From: Leucobacter chromiireducens subsp. chromiireducens
Lineage (GTDB): Bacteria > Actinomycetota > Actinomycetes > Actinomycetales > Microbacteriaceae
DNA: 64,000 nucleotides
Direction: 5' to 3'
Assembly (NCBI RefSeq): GCF_016758255.1
Contig: NZ_QYAD01000002.1
Location: 248,001 to 312,000 of the forward strand
Shown here: piece after piece, positions 1 through 8,713 of the stretch
Layout: every line of letters starts with the position of its first letter
Numbering within the stretch: position 1 is the stretch's first letter
Program-made: the position numbers and the translations under genes
Notes under the pieces: model-generated
Told to the model about the DNA's origin: nothing
The model's input: only the letters and a program-made list of their open reading frames with translations
The model's database searches: none

Positions 1-811
1 CCGCGTTGTCGAGGCCGGGGCCGCCCTCTGCCGGCTGCACCTCGGGGAGCATGAGCGCGGCGTTCGCCTGCCACGCTGCGTCGGGCTGAGTGTCGGCGAG
101 GCAGGCCAGCGCGCCCGCTGCGCGCGAGGAGTAGTAGCTCCCCTCGGAGGCACGATCCAGGAACGTGAGCGGAGTGAGCTCGACCGCGGCCTCGCCATCG
201 GCAAGCACCTGCGTAAGCGTCTCGGCATTCGCGGTCTCAAAGAGCGAGCAGTACGGGCAGCGGTAGTCGACGTACACGCGAATGAGGGCCTTCGCACCGA
301 GCTCCTCCGCCGTGCGCGGCACCGGGAGCGCGCTGTCTGCGGGCGCGTCTGACGTGGCAAGCTCGCCCTTCGTGCCACCGAACACTAGGCCGCCGCTCGC
401 CATGTTGCTCGGCCACGCCACCGAGCTCGCGGCGTCGTTCGAGCCGTCCGGGCTGCTCCCCGAGCCCGAGTCGTGCTGCGCCGCCCCGACAAGCGCCCCG
501 CCGAGCGCAAGCGCGCCGACTACAACGGCCGCGATGACCGCGAGCGCGCCGGCGACCACGCCAGTGAGCGCAGGGCCGCGCCGCTGCCGCCGTACGAGGG
601 CGACGATGCCGAGCGCCACAGCGACGACACCGATTGCGGCGCCCACCCACGCAAAAGCACTGAACGTGACGGGCGCGACGGCGGCGGTGACAAGACCCAC
701 GAGGCCGAGCGCCATCGCCGCGATCGGTAGGGCTTGACCGGTGCGGGGCGACCCGATCTCGGGCTGTGCGTAGGGGTGCGGGGGCGGGCCGGGCAGCTGC
801 GAGTCGCTCAT
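1..811 (-). CDS. DsbA/thioredoxin-like membrane-anchored oxidoreductase (3' end outside window)
   Basis: The reading frame starts at an ATG at 811 and stays open to base 1, so about 270 N-terminal residues are visible and the C-terminus is missing. A proline-rich cytoplasmic N-terminus is followed by hydrophobic segments at about residues 28-72 and 83-110. A Ser/Gly/Asp-rich linker leads to an extracytoplasmic domain with a CPYC active site (Cys185, Cys188) in the context VDYRCPYCSLF. That is the redox motif of DsbA-type thioredoxin-fold proteins. The likely role is thiol-disulfide exchange on exported proteins, with the domain facing outside the membrane. It is divergent from rsmI, with only 43 bases between the two starts. 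The specific partner cannot be told from the sequence. Confidence 0.85.
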   Translation of the reverse strand, partial: MSDSQLPGPPPHPYAQPEIGSPRTGQALPIAAMALGLVGLVTAAVAPVTFSAFAWVGAAIGVVAVALGIVALVRRQRRGPALTGVVAGALAVIAAVVVGALALGGALVGAAQHDSGSGSSPDGSNDAASSVAWPSNMASGGLVFGGTKGELATSDAPADSALPVPRTAEELGAKALIRVYVDYRCPYCSLFETANAETLTQVLADGEAAVELTPLTFLDRASEGSYYSSRAAGALACLADTQPDAAWQANAALMLPEVQPAEGGPGLDNA

Positions 812-854
812 GCGGCTTATTCTTGCAGGCGCTCCTCGGGAATACCATGGAGGC

Positions 855-1673
855 ATGATCCTCCTCGCGGCCACTCCCATCGGCAACCTCGGCGACGCGT
901 CTGTGCGGCTCCGGGAGACCTTCGAAGCGGCCACCGTGATCGCCGCGGAAGATACGCGCCACACGGCGCAGCTGCTCCGTCTGCTCGAGATCGAGAATCG
1001 CCCCGAGCTGCTCGCGCTGCACGATCACAACGAACACGAGCGGGCCGCCGCGCTCGTCGCCCGCGCTGAAACCGAAGACATCGTGCTCGTGAGCGACGCC
1101 GGCATGCCGACCGTCTCCGACCCCGGCTTCCGTGTCGTGCAGCTCGCGGCCGAGGCCGGTGTGACGGTCAGCGCGATCCCCGGGCCGAGCGCCGTCATCA
1201 CGGCACTCGCCGTCGCGGGGCTGCCGACCGACCGCTTCGCGTTCGAGGGCTTCCTGCCACGGAAGGCGGGGGAGCGAGGGCGCGCACTCGCGGGGCTCGC
1301 CTCTGAGCGCCGCACGCTCGTGTTCTTCGAAGCGCCCACCCGCCTCGCGGCGACGCTTGCCGACCTCGCCGACGCGTTCGGTCCGGAGCGACCGGCCGCC
1401 GTGTGCCGTGAACTCACGAAGCTGCACGAGGAGGTGCGACGTGGGCCGCTTGCCGAACTCGCTGACTGGGCCGCCGAGGGCGTGCGCGGCGAAATTGTGC
1501 TTGTCGTGGGCGGTGCGCCCGAGGTCGAGGTGTCGCCGGAGACGGCACTTGCCGAGGTGCAGCAGCGCGTGGCAGAGGGCGAGCGGCTGAAGGACGCAAG
1601 CCGTGCCGTTGCCGAGGCGAGCGGGCTCTCCGCGCGCGAGCTTTACGCCGCGGCGCTTGCCGCCCGCGCATAG
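855..1673 (+). CDS. rsmI: 16S rRNA (cytidine-1402 2'-O)-methyltransferase
   Basis: This 272-residue protein has the RsmI (YraL) signature of the tetrapyrrole-methylase fold. It opens with ATPIGNLGD, followed by SDAGMPTVSDPG and the PGPSAV loop. It uses S-adenosylmethionine to methylate the ribose of C1402 in the decoding centre of 16S rRNA. The ATG at 855 is chosen because the protein then begins at the conserved N-terminus. TACCAT (843-848) lies six bases upstream, which suggests a leaderless transcript, although GGAGG also lies just before the start. An upstream in-frame ATG at 810 would add 15 residues that are not conserved in the family. Length is normal for the family. Confidence 0.95.
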   Translation: MILLAATPIGNLGDASVRLRETFEAATVIAAEDTRHTAQLLRLLEIENRPELLALHDHNEHERAAALVARAETEDIVLVSDAGMPTVSDPGFRVVQLAAEAGVTVSAIPGPSAVITALAVAGLPTDRFAFEGFLPRKAGERGRALAGLASERRTLVFFEAPTRLAATLADLADAFGPERPAAVCRELTKLHEEVRRGPLAELADWAAEGVRGEIVLVVGGAPEVEVSPETALAEVQQRVAEGERLKDASRAVAEASGLSARELYAAALAARA

Positions 1674-1719
1674 CGGCCCCCGACCACACTGCACCCCAGA
1701 GAGGACACCGACGCACACC

Positions 1720-2268
1720 ATGAGCCGCAAACGACCTGCCGCCCCAACCGTTCCCGCCGGCCCCGAAGCTCGGCGCCGCGTGAGCATTGAGCTGTGGCGC
1801 CTCGCGCTCCCCGTCCTCTGGTTCGGGCTCATCGCTGCGATCTCGTTCATCGAAGCGCCACTGAAGTTCCAGGCCCCCGGCATCACGATCCCACTCGGGC
1901 TTGGCATCGGGCGGCTCGTGTTCGCCGCGCTCAACGTCGCCGAGGGGCTCGTGCTGCTCGCCCTCACCCTGCTCTCCTTCTGGCCGCTCGCGACGAGGAT
2001 CTCGGGCGTGCGCTTCGGCATCTGGGCGGGCCTCGCTGCCGTGTACGTCGCAAAGATCACGCTCGTGCGGCCGCCGCTCAACGCGCGCACCGACCTCGTG
2101 CTCGAGGGAGCTGATCCGGGCCAGTCGATCTGGCACTACGTCTACATCGGCTGCGACCTCGCCACAATGATCCTGCTTGCGCTCGCCGCGGCGGGCGCCG
2201 CCGGTGCGCTGCTACCACCGCGCACGGCACCGGGCGGAGCGCAGTCCGGGCGGCCCCGCAAGCGGTAG
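1720..2268 (+). CDS. Small integral membrane protein of unknown function
   Basis: This 182-residue protein has a basic, proline-rich N-terminus, about four to five hydrophobic segments and a basic C-terminal tail (GRPRKR). A recognisable stretch is FIEAPLKFQAPGITIPLGLG followed by IGRLVFAALNVAE, where charged or polar residues sit inside membrane segments. I do not recognise a named family with confidence and assign no reaction. It lies 46 bases downstream of rsmI on the same strand and could be co-transcribed with it. The start at 1720 (MSRKRP) gives a plausible basic N-terminus. No strong ribosome-binding site is visible before it. Confidence 0.7.
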   Translation: MSRKRPAAPTVPAGPEARRRVSIELWRLALPVLWFGLIAAISFIEAPLKFQAPGITIPLGLGIGRLVFAALNVAEGLVLLALTLLSFWPLATRISGVRFGIWAGLAAVYVAKITLVRPPLNARTDLVLEGADPGQSIWHYVYIGCDLATMILLALAAAGAAGALLPPRTAPGGAQSGRPRKR

Positions 2269-2361
2269 CCATTCCCAGCGGGCAGGCAGCGGAATACGAA
2301 ATACTGTGCCCATACCCACGGCCGTACGGCCTCAACGCACGTGAAAAGGACGTTCAGCTTC

Positions 2362-3378
2362 GTGAAACTCTCCCGCGCACTCCTGCCCACCGCCCTCGCT
2401 GGCGCCCTGCTGCTCTCCGGTTGCGCCGGCGGCAGCCCGACGGCGGACTCCGCTGGCGCCGATTGCCTCGCTCCCGGCGCCGCGAGCAAGGCGGTCACGG
2501 TGAGTGGCGAGACGGGCAGCGACCTGAAGCTCGACTCGAAGACCCCCGTGAACGCCAAGGAGATGCAGCGCAGCGTCCTCACCGAGGGTGAGGGCGACGT
2601 GGTGAAGGAGGGCGAAACCATCTCCGTCAGCATGACGATGTTCAACGGCGCGAATGGTGACGTGATGCAGCAGCTGCCCGCCGCGCCCGTTCCGTTCAGC
2701 AAGGACCAGCTGATTGGGTGGGCGTACGAGGGCTTCCGCTGCGCGGTTCCCGGTCAGCAGATCGCGATTGTCGCTCCGTACGCTGAGATGTTTGGCGACA
2801 CGAAGGCTGCGGATACGGGGGTGTCGGACCTCACGGAAAAGGACTCCATCGTGCTCATCATGGAGTTCGGGGAGAAGGGTGAGGACACTGGTGCAACGGG
2901 CGAGCCCGGCACGCTCGAACCGAGCGAACTCCTGAAGAAGGCCGAGGGCACCGCGAAGCCGGCTCCCGAGGGGTTCCCCACCGTGAAGCTCGACAAGGAT
3001 GGCGCGCCCACGATCACGATGCCGAAGGACGCGAAGGCGCCCGAGAAGCTTGAGGTTGCGACGCTCATCGAGGGCGACGGCGAGACCGTCGAGCCCGGCG
3101 ACCGCGTGTACGTGAACTACCGCGGCGTGATCTGGCGCACGGGCGAGGAGTTCGATTCGAGCTGGAAGAACGGCCAGCCCGCAAACTTCACCACCACCGG
3201 CGTGATTGGAGGCTTCCAGAAGGCGCTCGAAGGTCAGAAGGTGGGCTCGCAGATCATCTCCGTCGTGCCCGCTGAGGACGGCGGCTACGGTGCGGCGGGT
3301 CTCGAGAAGATGGGTCACCAGCCGGACGACGTCATGGTGTTCGTGCTCGACATCCTCGGGACCGTGCACGCGAAGTAA
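2362..3378 (+). CDS. FKBP-type peptidyl-prolyl cis-trans isomerase lipoprotein
   Basis: The product is a secreted lipoprotein with signal peptide MKLSRALLPTALAGALLLSG and the lipobox cysteine right after it (LLSGC). The C-terminal 110 residues form a canonical FKBP domain (GDRVYVNYRGVIWRTGEEFD, then GVIGGFQKALEGQKVG and a final VFVLDILGT). The preceding region (about residues 50-185) resembles a diverged FKBP-like module. The expected role is proline isomerisation and folding of exported proteins at the outer face of the membrane. I chose the GTG at 2362 because AAAGGA (2345-2350) precedes it. A GTG at 2341 in the same frame would add seven residues and has no visible ribosome-binding site. 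Confidence 0.9.
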   Translation: MKLSRALLPTALAGALLLSGCAGGSPTADSAGADCLAPGAASKAVTVSGETGSDLKLDSKTPVNAKEMQRSVLTEGEGDVVKEGETISVSMTMFNGANGDVMQQLPAAPVPFSKDQLIGWAYEGFRCAVPGQQIAIVAPYAEMFGDTKAADTGVSDLTEKDSIVLIMEFGEKGEDTGATGEPGTLEPSELLKKAEGTAKPAPEGFPTVKLDKDGAPTITMPKDAKAPEKLEVATLIEGDGETVEPGDRVYVNYRGVIWRTGEEFDSSWKNGQPANFTTTGVIGGFQKALEGQKVGSQIISVVPAEDGGYGAAGLEKMGHQPDDVMVFVLDILGTVHAK

Positions 3379-3403
3379 TTCGCGATCCGCAGGTTTTCTC
3401 ACT

Positions 3404-3440
3404 GCGCCCCGCGCCCCCGACTTTTGGGGGCGCGGGGCGC
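3404..3440 (+). terminator. Strong GC hairpin between the FKBP gene and dxr
   Basis: A perfect 15-bp inverted repeat (3404-3418 with 3426-3440) flanks a 7-base loop containing TTTT. There is no U-tract after it on the plus strand. It begins 25 bases after the FKBP stop and ends 25 bases before the dxr start, so it may both terminate the first transcript and fold in the dxr leader. Confidence 0.65.
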
Positions 3441-3465
3441 GGTCGTCTCGGGCACAATGGAACGT

Positions 3466-4554
3466 ATGAAGCGCATCGTCATTCTTGGTTCCACTGGTTC
3501 GATTGGCGAACAGGCGCTCGATGTCGTCCGGAAGAACCCCTCGAAGTTTCAGGTGGTCGGCCTCATTGCCGGCTCGAACGCGGAGCGCATGGCCGAGCAG
3601 GCCGAGGAGTTCAACGTTGAGCACACCGGACTCGGTGCTGTCGCCGCCGAGCAGCTCATTCGTGAGGTGCCCGCGCAGGTCGTGCTGAACGGCATCACGG
3701 GCTCGGTGGGGCTCGGCCCCACCATCGCCGCACTGCAGGCGGGCCGCACGCTCGCGCTTGCCAACAAGGAGTCACTCATCGTGGGCGGTGACCTCGTCAC
3801 GGGGATCGCGGCGCCGGGTCAGATCGTGCCCGTCGATTCCGAGCACTCCGCGCTCGCGCAGGCACTCCGCTCGGGTCGCTCGGAGGAGGTGCGCCGCCTC
3901 GTGCTCACCGCGTCCGGTGGGCCATTCCGCGGGCGCAGCCGCGAGGAGCTGCGTGGCGTGACTCCGGCCGAGGCGCTCGCGCACCCCACCTGGGACATGG
4001 GGCGCATGGTCACCACAAACTCAGCCACCCTCGTGAACAAGGGCCTCGAGGTGATCGAGGCGCACCTGCTCTTCAAGGTGCCCTACAGCAGCATCGAGGT
4101 TGTCGTGCACCCGCAGTCGATCGTTCACTCGATGGTCGAGTTCGTTGACGGTTCGACGATTGCGCAGGCGTCACCGCCCGACATGCGGCTGCCGATCGCG
4201 CTTGGCCTCACCTGGCCCGACCGCCTCGCAAACGTCGGCGCACCGCTCGATTGGCGCAGCGCCACGAGCTGGGACTTCGAGCCGCTCGACTCCGAGGCGT
4301 TCCCGGCGGTTGAACTCGCGAAGGAGGTCGGTCGCGCGCGCCTCACCTACCCTGCCGTGTACAACGCCGCAAACGAAGAGGCCGTCGTCGCGTTCCATGC
4401 GGGCCGCATTGGCTTCCTCGACATCGTCGACACCGTGCGAGATGTGCTCGAGGCGCACGCTGCGCCGGAGCAGCTGACGCTCGAGAGCCTTGCGGAGGCG
4501 GAGCGCTGGGCGCGGGAGTACTCGGAGCAGGTCATCGCTCGCCGCAGCGCTTAG
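3466..4554 (+). CDS. dxr: 1-deoxy-D-xylulose 5-phosphate reductoisomerase
   Basis: DXR catalyses the NADPH-dependent conversion of DXP to 2-C-methyl-D-erythritol 4-phosphate, the committed step of the non-mevalonate isoprenoid pathway. The N-terminal NADPH site [16 protein letters not shown] is clear. So are [10 protein letters not shown], the metal- and substrate-binding PVDSEHSA, the GTTN-equivalent [16 protein letters not shown], and [11 protein letters not shown] with [10 protein letters not shown]. The protein is 362 residues, slightly short of the family's 380-400. ATG 3466 (MKRIVILG) matches the family N-terminus; ATG 3457 is a less likely alternative. It leads the run dxr - S2P protease - ispG, which puts two enzymes of one pathway on either side of a membrane protease, as in many actinobacteria. 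Confidence 0.97.
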   Translation: MKRIVILGSTGSIGEQALDVVRKNPSKFQVVGLIAGSNAERMAEQAEEFNVEHTGLGAVAAEQLIREVPAQVVLNGITGSVGLGPTIAALQAGRTLALANKESLIVGGDLVTGIAAPGQIVPVDSEHSALAQALRSGRSEEVRRLVLTASGGPFRGRSREELRGVTPAEALAHPTWDMGRMVTTNSATLVNKGLEVIEAHLLFKVPYSSIEVVVHPQSIVHSMVEFVDGSTIAQASPPDMRLPIALGLTWPDRLANVGAPLDWRSATSWDFEPLDSEAFPAVELAKEVGRARLTYPAVYNAANEEAVVAFHAGRIGFLDIVDTVRDVLEAHAAPEQLTLESLAEAERWAREYSEQVIARRSA

Positions 4555-4621
4555 CGAGGCACACGGCACTTCCCCGGCAATCGCCCAGGGGTTCCCGCGC
4601 TCGAGCGAGTAGCCTGAGTGC

Positions 4622-6085
4622 GTGATTGACGTGCTGCTCTACGTGCTCGGGATCCTGATCGTGCTGATCGGGCTCGCCGTCTCCATCGGCCTGCACGAGA
4701 TCGGGCACCTCATCCCCGCGAAGCTGTTCGGCGTCAAGGTGACGCAGTACATGATCGGGTTCGGGAAGACGCTCTGGTCGCGCAAGAAAGGCGAGACAGA
4801 GTACGGCGTCAAGGCGATCCCGCTCGGCGGCTACATCGCCATGACGGGGATGTACCCGCCGCAGAAGCCGGGCGAGGCGCCACGTGCGTCGACCACGGGC
4901 TTCCTCAACTCCGTTGTTGAGGAAGGGCCGCTGCCCGTCACGAGGCCGCAGGGTGAGGCAGGGACGGCCGTGGCTGATCCCGAGCTGCGAGATCCCGAAT
5001 TGAGCGATGCCGAGCAGCCGGAGCTGCGCCGCGGGATTGCCGGCCTGGTCGACGACGCGCGCCTCGCGAGCGCTGAGACGATCGAAGCCGGTGAGGATCA
5101 TCGCACCTTCTACCGCCTCCCCGCGTGGAAGCGCATCATCGTGATGCTGGGTGGGCCCGTCATGAACCTCATCCTCGCGTTCGTGTTCTTTGCCATCGTG
5201 CTCGTGGGCTTCGGGGTGCCGCAGGCGAGCACCACCCTCGGTGCGGTGAGCGAGTGCTTGCAGCCAGCGGGCAGCACCGCGAAGACTTGCGCGGCAAGCG
5301 ACCCCGCAGCGCCCGCCGCCGCGGCGGGGCTCCTGCCTGGGGACACTGTTGTCGCGGTGGACGGCACTCCGATCACGGAGTGGGAGGAGTTCCGTGCGCG
5401 TGTCTCGGCAGCTCCCGGAATCACGATGCAGCTCGAGATCTTGCGCGACGGCACTCCGCAGACCGTGGCGCTCACGCCCGCGGCGAACGAGCGCGCGCTC
5501 GTCGGCGAGGACGGCAAGGTGCTGACCAACGATGACGGCTCCGTGCGCACGGAGAGCGTCGGCATGGTGGGCGCGACGCCGGCCTCCGAGTATGTGCCGC
5601 AGCCCATCACCGAGGTGCCCGCGTACGTGGGCGAAAACGTGGCGCGGGTGGCCGGGGTGGTCGTGCAGCTGCCGCAGCGCATGGTCGACACCTGGAACGC
5701 CGCGTTTGGGGCGGGGGAGCGCGACCCGAATGGGCCGATGAGTGTGGTCGGCGTGGGGCGCCTCGCCGGCGAGATCGTCAGCCTCGATGAGGCCCCCGTC
5801 GCCGCCCGCGTGCAAAGCGTACTCGGGCTGCTCGGCTCGCTGAACATCGCGCTGTTCGTGTTCAACCTGCTGCCGCTCATGCCACTTGACGGCGGGCACG
5901 TGGTCGGTGCGATCTACGAGTCGATCAAGCGCGGCTTCGCGAAGTTGCGCGGCAAACCCGATCCCGGTCCGATTGATGCGGCGAAGATGGTGCCCGTGAC
6001 CTTTGCCGTGGTGTTGGTACTGGGCGCGATGATGGTGCTGCTCGTGTACGCCGACCTCGTGAAGCCGGTGTCGTTCTTCGGGTAG
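4622..6085 (+). CDS. Site-2 intramembrane zinc metalloprotease (RseP/Rip1 family)
   Basis: The 487-residue membrane protein has the HEIGH zinc motif at residues 25-29 in its first membrane segment. A PDZ-like domain follows (AGLLPGDTVVAVDGTPITEW), and the second catalytic motif (MPLDGGH) lies in a later membrane segment. S2P proteases cut membrane-embedded anti-sigma factors and similar proteins; the mycobacterial relative between dxr and ispG is Rip1. A long acidic insertion at about residues 95-160 (rich in Glu, Asp and Ala) sits between the HEIGH segment and the next membrane segment and is unusually extended. The GTG at 4622 lies six bases after TAGCCT (4610-4615), a leaderless layout, and no Shine-Dalgarno sequence is present. 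Confidence 0.93.
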   Translation: MIDVLLYVLGILIVLIGLAVSIGLHEIGHLIPAKLFGVKVTQYMIGFGKTLWSRKKGETEYGVKAIPLGGYIAMTGMYPPQKPGEAPRASTTGFLNSVVEEGPLPVTRPQGEAGTAVADPELRDPELSDAEQPELRRGIAGLVDDARLASAETIEAGEDHRTFYRLPAWKRIIVMLGGPVMNLILAFVFFAIVLVGFGVPQASTTLGAVSECLQPAGSTAKTCAASDPAAPAAAAGLLPGDTVVAVDGTPITEWEEFRARVSAAPGITMQLEILRDGTPQTVALTPAANERALVGEDGKVLTNDDGSVRTESVGMVGATPASEYVPQPITEVPAYVGENVARVAGVVVQLPQRMVDTWNAAFGAGERDPNGPMSVVGVGRLAGEIVSLDEAPVAARVQSVLGLLGSLNIALFVFNLLPLMPLDGGHVVGAIYESIKRGFAKLRGKPDPGPIDAAKMVPVTFAVVLVLGAMMVLLVYADLVKPVSFFG

Positions 6086-6172
6086 GGCGTACTGTGGCTT
6101 TGCTGGGGCTGAGCCGCGCCGGTCCGCGCCGCGCCGAGCGGGCTCGCAGGATGCACGGCTAGACTCTTCTCC

Positions 6173-7321
6173 GTGGCAGCAGTCAATTTGGGAATGCCGA
6201 AGGTCCCCGTGGTGCTCGCACCCCGACGCAAGTCGCGCGAGATCTCGGTCGGTTCGGTAAAGGTGGGCGGAAACGCCCCGGTTTCGGTGCAGTCGATGAC
6301 AACGACTCCCACGACCGATATCAATGCAACCCTCCAGCAGATCGCCGAGCTTACGGCGTCCGGCTGTGACATCGTGCGCGTGGCGTGTCCAAGCCGCGAC
6401 GATGCCGAGGCGCTGCCGATCATCGCGAAGAAGAGCCAGATCCCCGTGATCGCGGACATTCACTTCCAGCCGAACTACGTGTACGCCGCAATCGATGCGG
6501 GCTGCGCGGCGGTGCGTGTGAACCCGGGCAACATCCGCAAGTTCGACGACCAGGTCGGCGAGATCGCGAAGCGGGCAAAGGCCGCTGGAGTGTCGCTGCG
6601 TATTGGCGTGAACGCGGGATCGCTCGATCCGCGTCTGCTGCAGAAGTACGGCAAGGCGACCCCCGAGGCGCTCGTTGAGAGCGCTGTCTGGGAAGCGTCG
6701 CTCTTCGAGGAACACGACTTCCACGACTTCAAGATCTCCGTGAAGCACAACGATCCGATCGTCATGGTGCAGGCGTACCGTCAGCTCGCCGAGCGTGGCG
6801 ACTGGCCGTTGCACCTCGGGGTCACCGAGGCGGGCCCTGCGTTCCAGGGCACCATCAAGAGCGCAACGGCGTTCGGCATTCTCCTCGGTGAGGGGATTGG
6901 TGACACGATTCGCGTCTCGCTGTCGGCGCCGCCCGTGGAAGAGGTGAAGGTTGGCCTGCAGATTCTGCAGTCGTTGAACCTTCGCGAGCGCAAGCTGGAG
7001 ATCGTGTCGTGCCCCTCCTGTGGTCGCGCGCAGGTGGACGTGTACACGCTCGCCGAGCAGGTCACCAAGGGTCTCGAGGGTATGAGCGTGCCGCTGCGCG
7101 TTGCCGTCATGGGCTGCGTCGTGAACGGTCCGGGCGAGGCGCGCGAGGCTGACCTCGGTGTGGCCTCCGGCAACGGCAAGGGGCAGATCTTTGTGAAGGG
7201 CGAGGTCATCAAGACCGTGCCCGAGAGTGAGATTGTGGCGACACTGATCCAGGAAGCGAACCGTCTCGCCGCTGAGATGCCTGCCTCCGAGTCGGGCACT
7301 CCTGAAGTCATCACGGCGTAG
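6173..7321 (+). CDS. ispG: 4-hydroxy-3-methylbut-2-enyl diphosphate synthase
   Basis: IspG (GcpE) reductively converts MEcPP to HMBPP in the penultimate step of the non-mevalonate pathway, using a 4Fe-4S cluster. The cluster ligands are visible as CPSCGR and, about 30 residues later, GCVVNGPGE. The N-terminal TIM-barrel half carries [21 protein letters not shown] and RVNPGNI. At 382 residues it has the normal length of the bacterial form. The GTG at 6173 lies seven bases after TAGACT (6160-6165) with no Shine-Dalgarno sequence, so the transcript is probably leaderless. It completes the dxr - protease - ispG run and is followed by a strong terminator. Confidence 0.97.
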   Translation: MAAVNLGMPKVPVVLAPRRKSREISVGSVKVGGNAPVSVQSMTTTPTTDINATLQQIAELTASGCDIVRVACPSRDDAEALPIIAKKSQIPVIADIHFQPNYVYAAIDAGCAAVRVNPGNIRKFDDQVGEIAKRAKAAGVSLRIGVNAGSLDPRLLQKYGKATPEALVESAVWEASLFEEHDFHDFKISVKHNDPIVMVQAYRQLAERGDWPLHLGVTEAGPAFQGTIKSATAFGILLGEGIGDTIRVSLSAPPVEEVKVGLQILQSLNLRERKLEIVSCPSCGRAQVDVYTLAEQVTKGLEGMSVPLRVAVMGCVVNGPGEAREADLGVASGNGKGQIFVKGEVIKTVPESEIVATLIQEANRLAAEMPASESGTPEVITA

Positions 7322-7341
7322 GGCACAGCAGCACAGGAGAG

Positions 7342-7386
7342 GGGCCTCCCCACAACGGCATGACAGTCGTTGTGGGGAGGCCCTTT
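7342..7386 (+). terminator. Intrinsic terminator after ispG
   Basis: A perfect 16-bp stem (7342-7357 with 7368-7383) with a 10-base loop is followed directly by TTT. It sits 20 bases after the ispG stop and before the padR promoter. Confidence 0.9.
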
Positions 7387-7406
7387 CGCATCTCCGCTTG
7401 CCGATC

Positions 7407-7427
7407 TATACACGTCGTGTATACACT
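7407..7427 (+). promoter_or_regulatory. padR promoter with overlapping 17-bp palindrome (likely PadR operator)
   Basis: TATACACG-T-CGTGTATA (7407-7423) is a perfect palindrome. The putative -10 element TACACT (7422-7427) overlaps its right end and sits exactly six bases before the padR ATG at 7434. PadR proteins commonly bind ATAC/GTAT-rich palindromes of this kind, so autorepression by occluding the -10 region is the natural reading. Binding by this PadR is inferred. Confidence 0.7.
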
Positions 7428-7433
7428 CGGTGC

Positions 7434-7967
7434 ATGGCAACCATGGACTCCTCACACGCCATGCTCGGGCTGCTCGGCACCGGCTCTGGCTACGGCTATG
7501 ACCTGAAGCATGACTACGATCGGCACTTCGGTTCCGAGAAGCCGCTCGCGTTCGGTCAGGTCTATGCGACGCTCGCGCGGCTCATGAAGCACGGCTTCAT
7601 CGCGCTCCTCGGAGATGAGGCGGGCGGCGGCCCCGATCGGAAGCGCTACGAGATCACGCCGGCGGGCCGTGAAGAGCTCGAAGAGTGGCTGTTCTCCGCA
7701 GACGTCCCGTCTCCCGCGCTCCAGAGCAACCTGTTCGCGAAGACGGTCATCGCGCTCCTGCTCGGCGACGACGCCGCGAGACTGCTCGATCTGCAGCGTG
7801 CGAGGCACCTCGAGCGGATGCGAGAACTGACTCGCCGGAAGATCGGCGCCGACCTCGCCACCGTGCTGGTCTGCGACCACGCGCTGTTCCACATCGAGGC
7901 AGATCTCCGGTGGATCGAGCTGACCTCAGCCCGGCTGGGGGAGCTCAGTGCGGAGGTGGCACGATGA
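7434..7967 (+). CDS. PadR-family transcriptional regulator
   Basis: The 177-residue protein has the PadR winged-helix domain at its N-terminus (AMLGLLGTGSGYGYDLKHDY, then LAFGQVYATLARLMKHGFIA and RKRYEITPAGREELEEWL). A C-terminal helical dimerisation region follows. It presumably represses its own promoter and the two ABC transporter genes that follow, since its stop codon overlaps the next start by four bases. ATG 7434 is preferred because TACACT lies six bases upstream; ATG 7443 (MDSSHAML) is possible. No ribosome-binding site precedes either start, which supports a leaderless message. The inducing ligand is unknown; systems of this layout often respond to antimicrobial compounds. Confidence 0.92.
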   Translation: MATMDSSHAMLGLLGTGSGYGYDLKHDYDRHFGSEKPLAFGQVYATLARLMKHGFIALLGDEAGGGPDRKRYEITPAGREELEEWLFSADVPSPALQSNLFAKTVIALLLGDDAARLLDLQRARHLERMRELTRRKIGADLATVLVCDHALFHIEADLRWIELTSARLGELSAEVAR

Positions 7968-8713
7968 GCGCGCTCACTAGTGGCGCACGGTCCAGTGGCG
8001 CGGCGACAAACGAGGCAACAGTCGGCGATTCGGTGCTCAGCGTTCGCGGTATCACGCGGTCGTTCGGCATGGACGTAGCCCTCCGCGGGGTCGATCTCGA
8101 CGTCGCGCGGGGCGAGATCCTCGCGATCATGGGGCCCTCGGGCTCCGGCAAGTCGACACTGCTGCATATCCTCGCCGGTGTACTCACGCCCGATGCAGGA
8201 ACCGCGAGCTACCGTGCTGCAACGAACTCCGAGGTCGCGGAGCTGAGCACCCTCAGCGAGGCCGAACGCGCGAAGCTCCGCCTCTCTGAGTTTGGCTTCA
8301 TCTTCCAGTTTGGGCAGTTGCTGCCCGATCTGAGCGCAGCCGACAACGTGTCGCTGCCGCTGTTGCTCGCGGGGCAGGCCCGAAAGGTCGCGCTGCGGCA
8401 GGCGCGCAGGTGGCTCGAACGGCTGGATCTTGCCGAGCACGCGGAGAAGCTCCCCTCCGAGTTGTCGGGCGGTCAGGCGCAGCGGGTCGCGATCGCTCGC
8501 GCGCTCGTCACTGCGCCGCAGGTCATCTTCGCCGATGAGCCGACTGGCGCGCTGGACTCACTTTCGGCCGAGCAGGTGATGCTCACGCTCACAGAACTCT
8601 CGCGGGCGTCGGGTACAACGGTCGTGCTTGTTACGCACGACGCGCGCACCGCGGCGTACGCGGACCGGGAGATCGTGGTGCGCGATGGCAAGCTCTCGGG
8701 GCTGGCGCGATGA
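7964..8713 (+). CDS. ABC transporter ATP-binding protein (LolD/MacB type)
   Basis: This 249-residue ATPase carries Walker [10 protein letters not shown], a Q-loop (FIFQFGQLLPDLSA), the signature [15 protein letters not shown] and Walker B VIFADEPTGALDS, with the H-loop VTHDARTAAYAD. DEPTGALDS is typical of the MacB/LolD/FtsE group that works with FtsX-type permeases, and one is encoded next with a 4-bp overlap. The ATPase would sit on the cytoplasmic face and drive that permease in export or in extraction of membrane substrates. The N-terminus has a variable tail of about 22 residues before the ATPase core. Co-expression with the PadR gene upstream is implied by the ATGA overlaps on both sides. 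Confidence 0.94.
   Translation: MSALTSGARSSGAATNEATVGDSVLSVRGITRSFGMDVALRGVDLDVARGEILAIMGPSGSGKSTLLHILAGVLTPDAGTASYRAATNSEVAELSTLSEAERAKLRLSEFGFIFQFGQLLPDLSAADNVSLPLLLAGQARKVALRQARRWLERLDLAEHAEKLPSELSGGQAQRVAIARALVTAPQVIFADEPTGALDSLSAEQVMLTLTELSRASGTTVVLVTHDARTAAYADREIVVRDGKLSGLAR

Noticed and set aside
4532-6814. Very long open frame antisense to the S2P protease and ispG genes
   Set aside because: It covers parts of well-recognised genes on the other strand, has no recognisable domain and an Arg/His-rich composition typical of antisense frames in high-GC DNA.
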